From Planctomicrobium sp. (GTDB lineage: Bacteria > Planctomycetota > Planctomycetia > Planctomycetales > Planctomycetaceae), in NCBI GenBank assembly GCA_029259835.1, contig JAJDEL010000167.1, positions 1 through 17,056 of the forward strand: DNA of 17,056 nucleotides, given 5' to 3'. The notes beneath the pieces were generated by a model. The model was given only the letters and a program-made list of their open reading frames with translations. It was not told the origin of the DNA and did no database searches. The translations under genes and the position numbers were made by a program. Shown here piece by piece: positions 1-6,948 of the stretch. Position 1 is the first letter of the stretch. The number at the start of each line of letters is the position of its first letter.

Positions 1-215
1 GCAATCTCTGCTTCGTCAATCACCAGTTTCAGTCCAGCACTTTTCGTCAGTCGTTTCAGAGCCTCGCGCAAAGTGATTTCCTCAACGTCGAATTTCACAC
101 GGCGCTGCAAAGGCGGATCGTCATCGTGTTGACTCGTGTCACTGGCTATTGCAGAGACGACCACACAAAATAAGATCAAGCACCAAGTCAATGTGATTAA
201 AGATATCCTCGTCAT
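1..215 (-). CDS. Exported protein with STN-like domain, N-terminal fragment
   Basis: The 5' end of a leftward gene that runs off the left edge. The ATG is the complement of 213-215, preceded by a GGAAAG Shine-Dalgarno-like stretch about 4 bases away. The visible 71 residues open with a classic signal peptide: basic MTR, a hydrophobic core rich in L, I, V and C up to about residue 22, then a small-residue cleavage region around SAIAS. After an acidic linker comes a segment (VKFDVEEITLREALKRL, then a GLKLVID stretch) that has the pattern of the short N-terminal secretin/TonB (STN) domain, which is common in exported planctomycete proteins. The rest of the protein is outside the window, so its function cannot be assigned. 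The signal peptide is seen directly; the STN assignment is from pattern only. Confidence 0.72.
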   Translation of the reverse strand, partial: MTRISLITLTWCLILFCVVVSAIASDTSQHDDDPPLQRRVKFDVEEITLREALKRLTKSAGLKLVIDEAEI

Positions 216-720
216 ACGACTTTCCAATCCATCAGGGTCTCGTCATCTGAATTCATAATAGGCTATCACTTTGATGACGATCTCTACGACTGCAATTTTG
301 AGACAACTGACGATTTCACAAAAGCTTTGCAAACAGGTTTTGATCGAAACTCATCAAACGACAAACTCAGCGTCGCCGAACTTGCTGCACTACGATTGCA
401 TCTCGGCGGTCCATCGCCAAGTGCTATGGTTGACTCGCGAAACGGGTGCCACGTGCTCTGTGAGCCGTGAGGTTGCGGGAGAGGAGTTGTTTACGATTGT
501 CACCTTGCTTGTGAAGTGTGACGTGAGAAATGTGAGGCTTCGTCCGGAATCATTTTTTCAGCGACTCGCGATTTTTGATGGCATCAACGTTCCCACCCTG
601 CTGCGCGATGTGGGCATGGCACACATGAGATGTTTCAAATCAATCCGTCAGCGGCACGCAACGTCTTCACATGGCTCGCGAGGAAATCTCTTCGCAAACA
701 AAGTCAAATTCAAGAAGAGT
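216..720. other. Stretch without a convincing gene
   Basis: About 500 bases. The rightward frame opening at 271 stays open to 723 (150 codons), but its translation has an irregular, Cys/His/Ser-rich composition, no recognisable motif and no Shine-Dalgarno site, and it runs straight into the inverted repeat at 721. I read it as a chance open frame or a decayed gene rather than a real CDS. The promoter of the exported protein at 1-215 must lie at the left end of this stretch. No RNA gene or tandem repeat is recognised. Confidence 0.5.
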
Positions 721-794
721 TAACCACAAAGAAGCAAAGGGAAGTCAGCCTCGTTGTTATTTTCCCTTTGTGATCTTGGTGTCCTTTGTGGTTA
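721..794. repeat. Long imperfect inverted repeat built of CAAAG/CTTTG words
   Basis: The outer arms TAACCACAAAG (721-731) and CTTTGTGGTTA (784-794) are perfect complements. The inner arms CAAAGGGAA (735-743) and TTCCCTTTG (762-770) are also perfect. The right arm is longer and carries an extra copy of the CCTTTGTG-type word (GTGTCCTTTGTGG near 779-791). The arrangement resembles the dispersed ACCACAAAG-type intergenic repeats found in planctomycetes and some other phyla; that comparison is from general knowledge. It lies about 80 bases upstream of the small membrane protein at 872 and could form a long hairpin in RNA or DNA. Confidence 0.75.
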
Positions 795-871
795 CTTTTT
801 TCGCGGTCACCTTCGCGCATGACTCATGCCTAGCTTGTACCACAGGCACCCAACTTTGGTATCATTCGGCA

Positions 872-1183
872 ATGTCTCTCTACTCTCCACAATGCCCGGT
901 TTGCAATGAATCGTTTCGAGCGAGAGTGTTCTATAAACGGTACTTCATCGGTGGCATCAGCACTTTATGTCCTAGAGAAGTGGAGTGCCTGAAGTGCCAA
1001 GCGAAGCTGAAACACAACTACTGGTGGTGGGCTTACCATTTGAGCTTTTTTGGCCTGCCTCTCTTTATCGTTCTGTCGCTATTTGAAATCAAGCCAGGGG
1101 TGCTGTTTTCAAGCATCGCGGTTTGTGCCGTAATCATGTTGGTTTCCGCAAGCCGCATTCAGCTTCTCAATGCTGACGAATAG
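872..1183 (+). CDS. Small zinc-ribbon protein with two membrane segments
   Basis: A 103-residue protein. Near the N-terminus it has a Cys-x-x-Cys pair (C8, C11) and a second pair (C39, C42), as in a zinc ribbon, with an extra Cys at 33. Two hydrophobic segments follow (about 51-71 and 76-93). The layout of paired CxxC motifs followed by two transmembrane helices resembles the small cxxc_20_cxxc-type proteins, but the spacing between pairs (27 residues) is longer and I do not assign the family. The ATG at 872 was chosen because the upstream extension of the frame translates the inverted repeat at 721-794 and looks non-coding. No clear Shine-Dalgarno site is seen. The gene converges on the next gene with 14 bases between stop codons. 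Function unknown; likely inner-membrane. Confidence 0.7.
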   Translation: MSLYSPQCPVCNESFRARVFYKRYFIGGISTLCPREVECLKCQAKLKHNYWWWAYHLSFFGLPLFIVLSLFEIKPGVLFSSIAVCAVIMLVSASRIQLLNADE

Positions 1184-1197
1184 TCGATATCCAAAGT

Positions 1198-2028
1198 TCA
1201 CGAAAAACGAATCGCCTTGAACTTCTCGACTTGTTCCCTCAGTGCTGTCTCTACAGGAAGACGTTCCATGGAGGAGGCGCCGTAGAAGCCTTGGACATTT
1301 TTGGTGTTTGAGAGTACGAACTGTGCGTCTGCTGGCATGGCGATGGGGCCGCCATGGCAGAGGATGAGGACGTCTTCGCGGACGGCTCTGGCGGCGTCGG
1401 CGATGCGTTGGACTTCTTGGACGGAGTCTTCCAGGGTCTTGGCGGTTTGTGCTCCGATGGAGCCTTTTGTGGTGAGGCCCATGTGGGCGACGATGATGTC
1501 GGCGCCGGCGGCTGCCATCTGTTCGGCTTCTCCTGTCGTAAAGGCGTACGGAGTTGTCAGCAGATTCATTTCGTGGGCGAGGCTGATCATCTCGACTTCG
1601 CGGTCGTAGCCCATGTCGGTCTCTTCGAGGTTTTGCCTGAACGAACCATCGATCAGTCCGACCGTTGGAAAGTTCTGTACGCCAGCGAAACCGGTCTGCT
1701 GAATTTCTTTCAGGAAGATCGACATCTGACGAAACGGATCACTCGCACAAACACCTGCCAGAACTGGAACTTCTTTGACGACTGTTAAGACTTCACGAGC
1801 CATTTCCATGACAACTGCGTTTGCATCTCCATAAGGCATCAGCCCGGAGAGTGATCCGCGACCAGCCATGCGGTAGCGACCGGAGTTGTAAATCACGATC
1901 AGGTCAACGCCACCTGCCTCTTCAAACTTCGCACTGATCCCGGTTCCGGCGCCGCCACCGATGATCGGAATCCCGGCGTCGATTTGTTGGCGAAGATTGT
2001 GAAGGATTTGCTGTCGGTCGGTGGTCAT
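1198..2028 (-). CDS. PEP hydrolase family TIM-barrel protein (PF09370-like)
   Basis: 276 residues, matching the TIM-barrel family annotated as phosphoenolpyruvate hydrolase or predicted TIM-barrel signal-transduction enzyme. Recognisable stretches are [20 protein letters not shown] near the N-terminus, [12 protein letters not shown], the [13 protein letters not shown] turn, [13 protein letters not shown], and the C-terminal [11 protein letters not shown] and [12 protein letters not shown] motifs. A domain of this family forms the C-terminal half of the plant Tm-1 resistance protein. In many bacteria the gene sits beside a UPF0261 (Tm-1-like ATP-binding) gene; none is visible here. I chose the ATG at 2028 (MTTDRQQ) over a longer frame opening at 2115 because the extension runs through a palindrome and looks non-coding. 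A weak AGAAAG precedes the start. The biochemical role is poorly established, so the name reflects family only. Confidence 0.9.
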   Translation of the reverse strand: MTTDRQQILHNLRQQIDAGIPIIGGGAGTGISAKFEEAGGVDLIVIYNSGRYRMAGRGSLSGLMPYGDANAVVMEMAREVLTVVKEVPVLAGVCASDPFRQMSIFLKEIQQTGFAGVQNFPTVGLIDGSFRQNLEETDMGYDREVEMISLAHEMNLLTTPYAFTTGEAEQMAAAGADIIVAHMGLTTKGSIGAQTAKTLEDSVQEVQRIADAARAVREDVLILCHGGPIAMPADAQFVLSNTKNVQGFYGASSMERLPVETALREQVEKFKAIRFS

Positions 2029-2062
2029 TTCATATTGCTTTCTGTGATTCACGGCGAATCTC

Positions 2063-2079
2063 GTACACTTAAAGTGTAC
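2063..2079. promoter_or_regulatory. Perfect palindrome upstream of the PEP hydrolase family gene
   Basis: GTACACTT (2063-2070), one base, then AAGTGTAC (2072-2079): an 8+8 perfect inverted repeat about 35 bases upstream of the leftward start at 2028. Its position and symmetry fit an operator for a dimeric regulator, or a short hairpin in the leader. A related sequence occurs at 15381-15402. There is no direct evidence of a binding protein. Confidence 0.5.
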
Positions 2080-2723
2080 GGCAAAACGATTTGAGAGATA
2101 TTCAAGCGTGCACAAAGGGCGAATTGTGCCTAAAACGTGAACAAATCAATACTGTTTTTCGAAAATATTGCCTGATTGAGGCGATTTCCGCTATGCAAGT
2201 CGCCGAATAAGTAATATCTTTGAGTAATCAAATTCAATTGATGTATGTTGGGCCGAGGCCGCTGGCCTTCACAACTCGTTGATTTCATTTCTTGCGAAAT
2301 CGACGCTGCTTCCGAAATCACTTTGTTTCGTACGTGTGTTTTCGAGCGATATTGGTCCTTTCAAGTTCATCGCAAATTGAGTTTGTACTATTTCAATAAT
2401 TTTCCTGTGAGAGTTTTTTCTCACAATTTCTTGGGGAAACCATGTGGTTCCTCTCTTTATTTTTCGGCTGAGGACTGATCGCTATCACAGTCACTGTTGA
2501 CACAGTAACAGCGAGCGATTCTTCACGCTTGAAAAACGGTCTCTGCAGGTGTTTTGCAGGGAATTATCGTGTCCGCGGGTAAGAATGTCAGATTTCTCAC
2601 GGTATTGTACTGCGAGGCAGAAAGCGACAATCTGACCCACGAGCGGTATTAGCAACTGTCTAAGTTGCGGTCGGATCTCTTTTTTCCGGTCAGCTCCTCG
2701 TGAATTTAGTTGAGGATTGTATT
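2080..2723 (+). other. Intergenic region with hairpin-rich leader of the RRM gene
   Basis: About 640 bases without a convincing gene; the short open frames here have no recognisable content or start signals. Several inverted repeats are present: GGCGA (2180-2184) with TCGCC (2200-2204), inside a looser ATATT/AATAT outer pair; TGTGAGA (2406-2412) with TCTCACA (2419-2425); CGCT/AGCG (2480-2483, 2510-2513) enclosing ACTGT/ACAGT (2493-2497, 2502-2506); CTGCA (2543-2547) with TGCAG (2555-2559); and GCAACT (2652-2657) with AGTTGC (2663-2668). The last four lie in line upstream of the RRM gene and suggest a structured 5' untranslated region. A TTGACA word at 2497-2502 has no good -10 partner, so no promoter is called. 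Confidence 0.4.
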
Positions 2724-3029
2724 GTGCCAAGTATTTTTGTTGGAAATTTATCGTACGACGCGACCGATCACGATCTGCGGTCTGCATTCGAGCAACATGG
2801 ACACGTTTCAAGTGTTCAGGTCATGACAGATCGTGGCTCTGGGAAACCTCGTGGGTTTGGATTTGTCAGAATGCCAAACAGCGACGATGCTGAAGAGGCG
2901 ATTATGAGAACGAATGGCAGGATGATCTGCGGTAGAGCAGTTTCTGTCAGTGAAGCAAACGAGCGTGGCAGCGAGGGTGATCGTGGTCCAGAACCACCAA
3001 AATATCCCAATATCCTGGAATTGATCTGA
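2724..3029 (+). CDS. RRM-domain RNA-binding protein
   Basis: A 101-residue single-RRM protein. The RNP2 motif IFVGNL is at residues 4-9 and RNP1 (RGFGFVRM) at 43-50, both with the aromatic residues that stack on RNA bases. The fold is complete by about residue 83. A short charged tail (ERGSEGDRGPEPP) replaces the Gly-rich tail of eukaryotic and cyanobacterial relatives. Bacterial RRM proteins of this size are known from cyanobacteria and planctomycetes, where several are cold-induced. I chose the GTG at 2724 (MPSIFVGNL) because a TTGAGGA Shine-Dalgarno-like sequence sits about 8 bases upstream and the RRM begins immediately. An upstream in-frame GTG at 2700 would add eight non-conserved residues. 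A long leader with several hairpins precedes the gene, suggesting post-transcriptional or cold control. Targets are unknown. Confidence 0.9.
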   Translation: MPSIFVGNLSYDATDHDLRSAFEQHGHVSSVQVMTDRGSGKPRGFGFVRMPNSDDAEEAIMRTNGRMICGRAVSVSEANERGSEGDRGPEPPKYPNILELI

Positions 3030-3230
3030 CAAGGTGCCGACTCTGGTCCAGTGATGTGTTGACTATTTTCGTAGAAAGAGTCACAGTCATGAGTTGAGTC
3101 GATATGGCAGTTTGCTTTTGATCTGCGAGATTGTGCATGCTGCTGCGTTTTCAAGTCTTGAAATGAGAGTTGAAGACGAGATACTTTTCGCACCTTCGTG
3201 CTGTGACACTCAGGTAGTTTTTTACTTTTC

Positions 3231-3239
3231 AGAAGGAGA
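3231..3239 (+). promoter_or_regulatory. Strong Shine-Dalgarno site that sets the infC start
   Basis: AGAAGGAGA at 3231-3239 is the strongest Shine-Dalgarno match noticed in the window. Counting from the end of GGAG (3238), the in-frame ATC at 3246 is 7 bases away, which is ideal spacing. The first in-frame ATG (3294) is over 50 bases away and has no such site of its own. Confidence 0.75.
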
Positions 3240-3245
3240 TTTCCG

Positions 3246-3785
3246 ATCAGAAGACCTCAAGCTTTCTCGAAGCCGCTAGATTCCGGGCCGAGAATGAACG
3301 AAGACATCCGGGTTCCAGAAGTCCGGGTCGTTGATGCCGAAGGCGAAATGCTCGGCGAAATGGAAACCGCTAAAGCTATTGAAATAGCTGAAGAAGCTGG
3401 TATGGATTTGGTTCTGGTGGGTGAAGCCGCCACACCGCCTGTCTGCCGCCTGATGGACTACAGCAAAGTCCAATACGAAAAGAAGAAAAAATCTATCGGT
3501 CCGAAACAGCACCGAACTCAACTCAAACAGATTCGCCTCCGCGCCAAAATTGGTGCCCACGATGTACAGGTGAAAGTTGATTCTGCCAGGAAGTTTCTTG
3601 AACGCCGTGACAAAGTAAAAATCAACGTGATGTTTCGCGGTCGCGAAAACGCTCATCATGATCTCGGTCGGGAACTTTTGAAAAATGTGATCGAAATGCT
3701 CTCCGACGTTTCGACCGTTGAACAATCCCCACGTATGGAAAGTGGTCGGATGATGTCCGCGACATTGACACCGCTGGCGAAGTAA
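3246..3785 (+). CDS. infC: Translation initiation factor IF-3, predicted ATC start
   Basis: IF-3 binds the 30S subunit, prevents early 50S joining and checks the start codon and initiator tRNA. From ATC 3246 the protein is 179 residues, against 180 in E. coli. The N-terminal domain starts around PRMNEDIRVPEVRVVD. The family signature RLMDYSKVQYEKKK is at about 68-81. A Lys-rich linker and the C-terminal domain (HRTQLKQIRLRAKIGAHD, then NVMFRGRE) follow. An ATG start at 3294 would give 163 residues, remove the basic N-terminal tail and lack a Shine-Dalgarno site. Starting at ATC gives a tail (RRPQAFSKP) aligned with that of E. coli IF-3 and a perfectly placed AGAAGGAG. Rare AUU/AUC/AUA starts are the known basis of infC autoregulation, so the same control is likely. 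rpmI and rplT, the usual downstream partners, are absent; a terminator follows directly. Confidence 0.95.
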   Translation: MRRPQAFSKPLDSGPRMNEDIRVPEVRVVDAEGEMLGEMETAKAIEIAEEAGMDLVLVGEAATPPVCRLMDYSKVQYEKKKKSIGPKQHRTQLKQIRLRAKIGAHDVQVKVDSARKFLERRDKVKINVMFRGRENAHHDLGRELLKNVIEMLSDVSTVEQSPRMESGRMMSATLTPLAK

Positions 3786-3826
3786 CTCAATCGCATAGAG
3801 TTCTTTACAGCGTGTACTTATCATTG

Positions 3827-3860
3827 AAAAAGCCCGGCATTTTGAAAATGCCGGGCTTTT
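3827..3860. terminator. Bidirectional Rho-independent terminator between infC and gyrB
   Basis: AAAAGCCCGGCATTTT (3828-3843) and AAAATGCCGGGCTTTT (3845-3860) are perfect complements around a single G, which in RNA would open to a small loop. The GC core GCCCGGCA/TGCCGGGC is flanked by A runs on one side and T runs on the other, so it works on either strand. It sits between the converging ends of infC (42 bases upstream) and gyrB (25 bases downstream). Confidence 0.93.
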
Positions 3861-3884
3861 GTTCTTGAGCGTTCGACTTGATTA

Positions 3885-6431
3885 TTAGACATCCAGGTCT
3901 TTGATATCGAGTGCGTGTTTTTCGATGAATTCGCGGCGCGGTTCGACATGATCTCCCATAAGAACGCGGAAAATTTCTTCGGCGGATGCGGCATCTTCGA
4001 GAGTCACCTGCATGAGGACTCGAGTTTCCGGATCCATTGCCGTTTCAAACAATTCATCCGGATTCATTTCGCCCAGACCTTTGAAGCGTGTGTAGTGGAG
4101 TCCACGTGATCCCATATCCCTAAGCGTTGGGACAAGGTCACGTAAGTTTAAGAGATGGCGAGTGTTTTCTTTGTTGACGATGTCACACGCATAAATCTGT
4201 TCGACATTTCGAGGAGGAGGAGTCAGAAAATCGTTCAGCGACAACTGAAAATCTGATTGAAGTAATCTGAGAACAGAGTTAATTGTTCGCACTTCGAAGA
4301 GATCCATCACATCAATTTTTTTCGTTTCTTCTTCTTCAGATTGATCAGCGTCCTCTGTCTTCTCGCCCTCTTCGACTACCTGGTCAACAACCTTGGGTAC
4401 CTCTTCCGGAGTTGGCTCGTGTTCGAGCAAAAAAGCATCCACCTCTGTTTTCGTTGCGAACCAGTGATCCTCAGCTCCCTGAGAGATTCGAAATCTCGGT
4501 AGAAGTCCTTCGGCGGTTGCTTGTTCCATCGCTATTCGTCTCAAGGAAATTCCGCGACGTTCCAGAGCTTCGAGAGGTTCTTCCAATTGGCTCAATGTTT
4601 CCGCGAGTTTGCGGAGTTCCACACCTGTGAATTCGCGAAGTTCTGATTGCTCTTCAGCAGAACTCCCTTGCCCCGAATTTTTTAGCAGATTCGTTCTTGA
4701 ATGGACAAGAAGCGTTGAATCGTGAAGGCCGATATCCAGCAACTCAGTCATCATTTCTTCGTGGGTTTGCACGTAGCGCGGCTTTTGATTTCGCTTCCCT
4801 TTCGCGAGCACACGATACAGTGGTGGCTGCGCGACATAAATGCAGCCTTGCTTCACCAACTCACGCATATGCCGAAAGAAGAATGTCAGAAGCAAAGTCC
4901 TAATGTGAGAACCGTCGACATCAGCATCGGTCATCAGAATGATTTTTCCATATCGCCGCTTGGCAATGTCCTGCTCTTCCGCAAGTGGAGTAATTCCGAC
5001 GGCTTTGAAGATCGCTGTGACTTCGTTATTGGCGAGTACTTTGAGGAGTTGAGCCTTCTCAACGTTCAGGATCTTTCCACGCAATGGCAAGATCGCCTGA
5101 AAGCCTGAGTCGCGGCCGGTATCTGCTGATCCTCCAGCCGAGTCTCCTTCCACCAGGTAGAGTTCAGAGAGTTTAAGATCATGATTCCGGCAGTCTCTTA
5201 ATTTCTCAGGGAGACCACCTGTTCCTGTTCTCGTTTGTCCGCGTGCCATGTCGCGAGCCTTCTTCGCTGCTTCGCGTGCTTCGGCGGCTCGTAGAGATTT
5301 TTGACAGATTGCTTTCGCCTTCGACGGATTCTCCTCAAGGAACTTATTCAGAACGTCACCAATGACAGAGTTCACAGCACCTTCAACTTCTGGGTTCGTC
5401 AGTTTGATTTTCGTTTGCGATTCAAACTGCGGATTCGGGATGCGCACAGTAATCACGGCTGCTAAACCTTCCCGAAAATCATCACCTGATGGTGTCATTT
5501 CTTTGAAGAGGTTATTTTTCTTCCCATAGCTGTTCAGTGTTCTCGTCAGAGCGGTTTTAAAGCCAGAAAAGTGAGTTCCGCCGTCTGAATTCGAGATTCC
5601 GTTCGCGAAGCAGCGGATGCTTTCGGAGTATCCATCGTTCCACTGCAAAGCAACATCGACCTCGACCGTCTCGACTGATCCAATCACACGGATGACTTCA
5701 TCGTGAACCGGATTTTCCGTCCGATTGATCCATTTCACAAACTCCCCAAGGCCATCTTCGTAGCAAAACGAATCCGTTTGCCCTGTCCGCTCATCGGTGA
5801 TATTGACCTTCACTCCAGCATTCAAGAATGAACAGTCCTGAAGTCGCTTGTGAATGATGTCGTAATTGAATGTTGTGTTAGGGAAAATCTGAGGGTCCGG
5901 TTTGAATGTCACTTTCGTGCCTGTTTTTGTCGTAGGGGCACCTTTCGTTAATTCGCTGGTGGCGCGTCCTCGCGAAAACTCCATACGATACACGAATCCA
6001 TCGCGGCTGACTTCAACTTCCAACCATTCCGAACAAGCGTTTACAGCCGTAATCCCGACACCGTGTAACCCACCAGTTCCAACTGCATAAGCTTTTCGGT
6101 CGAACTTTCCACCGGCATGGATTTCCGTAAAAACGACTTCCAGTGCGGATTTCCCTTTATCTTTCATCATATCGACAGGGATTCCACGACCATCGTCGAA
6201 GATCGTGATCGAACCATCCCCATGAATCGTCACGTTTGCTGTACTGGCAAAATCGTTGGAGTATTCGTCGAGAACATTGTCTGTCACTTCGTAGACGAGG
6301 TGATGCAAACCTGCCGAATCGGTGCCACCGATGTACATCGCTGGTCGGTGCCGAATCCCTTCGATCCCTTCAAGATGCTGAATAGAGTCGGAAGTATAAT
6401 CGTCAGATTGATTTTCGTTTTCTTCGGTCAT
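3885..6431 (-). CDS. gyrB: DNA gyrase subunit B
   Basis: The ATPase subunit of gyrase, which with GyrA introduces negative supercoils. With the ATG at 6431 it has 848 residues. The GHKL ATPase domain has catalytic E48 and Mg-binding N52 (YEVTDN), D80-GRG, and GLHGVG at 121-126. The transducer domain has SDGGTH at 282-287 and the QTK loop at 339-341. The TOPRIM domain has EGDSAGG at 428-434 and DADVD at 502-506. A region of about 200 residues (560-770), with a very acidic stretch around 686-703, interrupts TOPRIM as in Gram-negative GyrB. RFKGLGEMNPDEL and the C-terminal tail follow. An upstream in-frame GTG at 6473 would add 14 residues; neither start has a strong Shine-Dalgarno site, so the start is uncertain. 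It lies 61 bases after dciA and is probably co-transcribed. VTDNVLDEYSNDFA is a divergent version of the usual VDNSIDEALAG helix. Confidence 0.96.
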   Translation of the reverse strand: MTEENENQSDDYTSDSIQHLEGIEGIRHRPAMYIGGTDSAGLHHLVYEVTDNVLDEYSNDFASTANVTIHGDGSITIFDDGRGIPVDMMKDKGKSALEVVFTEIHAGGKFDRKAYAVGTGGLHGVGITAVNACSEWLEVEVSRDGFVYRMEFSRGRATSELTKGAPTTKTGTKVTFKPDPQIFPNTTFNYDIIHKRLQDCSFLNAGVKVNITDERTGQTDSFCYEDGLGEFVKWINRTENPVHDEVIRVIGSVETVEVDVALQWNDGYSESIRCFANGISNSDGGTHFSGFKTALTRTLNSYGKKNNLFKEMTPSGDDFREGLAAVITVRIPNPQFESQTKIKLTNPEVEGAVNSVIGDVLNKFLEENPSKAKAICQKSLRAAEAREAAKKARDMARGQTRTGTGGLPEKLRDCRNHDLKLSELYLVEGDSAGGSADTGRDSGFQAILPLRGKILNVEKAQLLKVLANNEVTAIFKAVGITPLAEEQDIAKRRYGKIILMTDADVDGSHIRTLLLTFFFRHMRELVKQGCIYVAQPPLYRVLAKGKRNQKPRYVQTHEEMMTELLDIGLHDSTLLVHSRTNLLKNSGQGSSAEEQSELREFTGVELRKLAETLSQLEEPLEALERRGISLRRIAMEQATAEGLLPRFRISQGAEDHWFATKTEVDAFLLEHEPTPEEVPKVVDQVVEEGEKTEDADQSEEEETKKIDVMDLFEVRTINSVLRLLQSDFQLSLNDFLTPPPRNVEQIYACDIVNKENTRHLLNLRDLVPTLRDMGSRGLHYTRFKGLGEMNPDELFETAMDPETRVLMQVTLEDAASAEEIFRVLMGDHVEPRREFIEKHALDIKDLDV

Positions 6432-6492
6432 TATTTGATTCTTTCGCTCACTCACACTTACAGAGAGATTCACCCAATCCGGGATGAACTCA

Positions 6493-6840
6493 TCACTTGG
6501 TCAGATCGCTGCGTAATTTGAATTTAATATCTCGAATTTTCAGATGGCTGTGATCAACCTGCAGTTGTTCAAGCATTTCAACCTTCAGGAAGGCTGTCAG
6601 TTCACTGATCAAGGCTGAATTGGAGACTCCTACTTGAAGAATCCCGTTCTTAAGGCCAGAAACTTTTGTTTGTTCCGCAATATCTTCACCAGCGACTTTG
6701 CCCCAGATTTCATCTAACTGCTTGTTCCCCTGGACTCTGTTATACCCTCGCAACGTAAACAGCTGTGAGATGACATCGCCCAATGACGCAGGCTCTGAGC
6801 GATCATACGGACGATTCCGCGTTTTTGAGGGTCGACTCAT
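6493..6840 (-). CDS. dciA: DUF721 protein, DciA-like replicative helicase loader
   Basis: 115 residues forming a complete small DUF721 domain: an N-terminal helix (LGDVISQLFTLRGY), a KQLDEIWGKVAGEDIAEQTKV segment with the conserved W and a turn after VAG, and a strand-rich middle (GILQVGVSNSALISELTAF) leading to the final KIRDIKFKL strand. DciA is the ancestral loader or recruiter of DnaB helicase in bacteria without DnaC; that role is from the family. The position between dnaN and gyrB is exactly where DciA genes are expected. The ATG at 6840 has AAGGAG 11 bases upstream plus a nearer AAGG. It lacks any long C-terminal extension, so it is near the minimal size for the family. Gap to dnaN 108 bases, to gyrB 61. 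Confidence 0.88.
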   Translation of the reverse strand: MSRPSKTRNRPYDRSEPASLGDVISQLFTLRGYNRVQGNKQLDEIWGKVAGEDIAEQTKVSGLKNGILQVGVSNSALISELTAFLKVEMLEQLQVDHSHLKIRDIKFKLRSDLTK

Positions 6841-6948
6841 CCTTGATCCCGCTCCTTAGTTTTTCATTGAATGTAGGACAAGTTTCCAACCTGTCAGAAC
6901 AAGATAAAACCCTGTTCTAGGATTTGAGACCTCATCGTTGGTCAATCC

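Noticed and set aside
271..723. 150-codon open frame on the + strand
   Set aside because: Irregular composition, no recognisable motif, no ribosome site, and it ends by running into the inverted repeat at 721; treated as non-coding or decayed.
671..871. N-terminal extension of the small membrane protein
   Set aside because: It translates the inverted repeat (VNHKEAKG...SFVVTFFAVTF) and gives a false third membrane segment; the ATG at 872 starts the Cys-rich domain directly.
1354..1788. Open frame on the + strand inside the PEP hydrolase family gene
   Set aside because: Antisense shadow of a well-recognised protein; Gly/Asp-rich composition comes from the opposite strand's codon bias.
2497..2525. 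TTGACA as a -35 box for the RRM gene
   Set aside because: The hexamer at the proper spacing is TCTTCA, a poor -10, and the TTGACA lies in the loop and arm of a hairpin (ACTGT-TGAC-ACAGT).
6896..6918. AGAACA...TGTTCT inverted repeat after dnaN as a LexA-type operator
   Set aside because: The 11-base spacer does not fit known LexA boxes and it lies between co-oriented dnaN and dciA; at most a weak hairpin.
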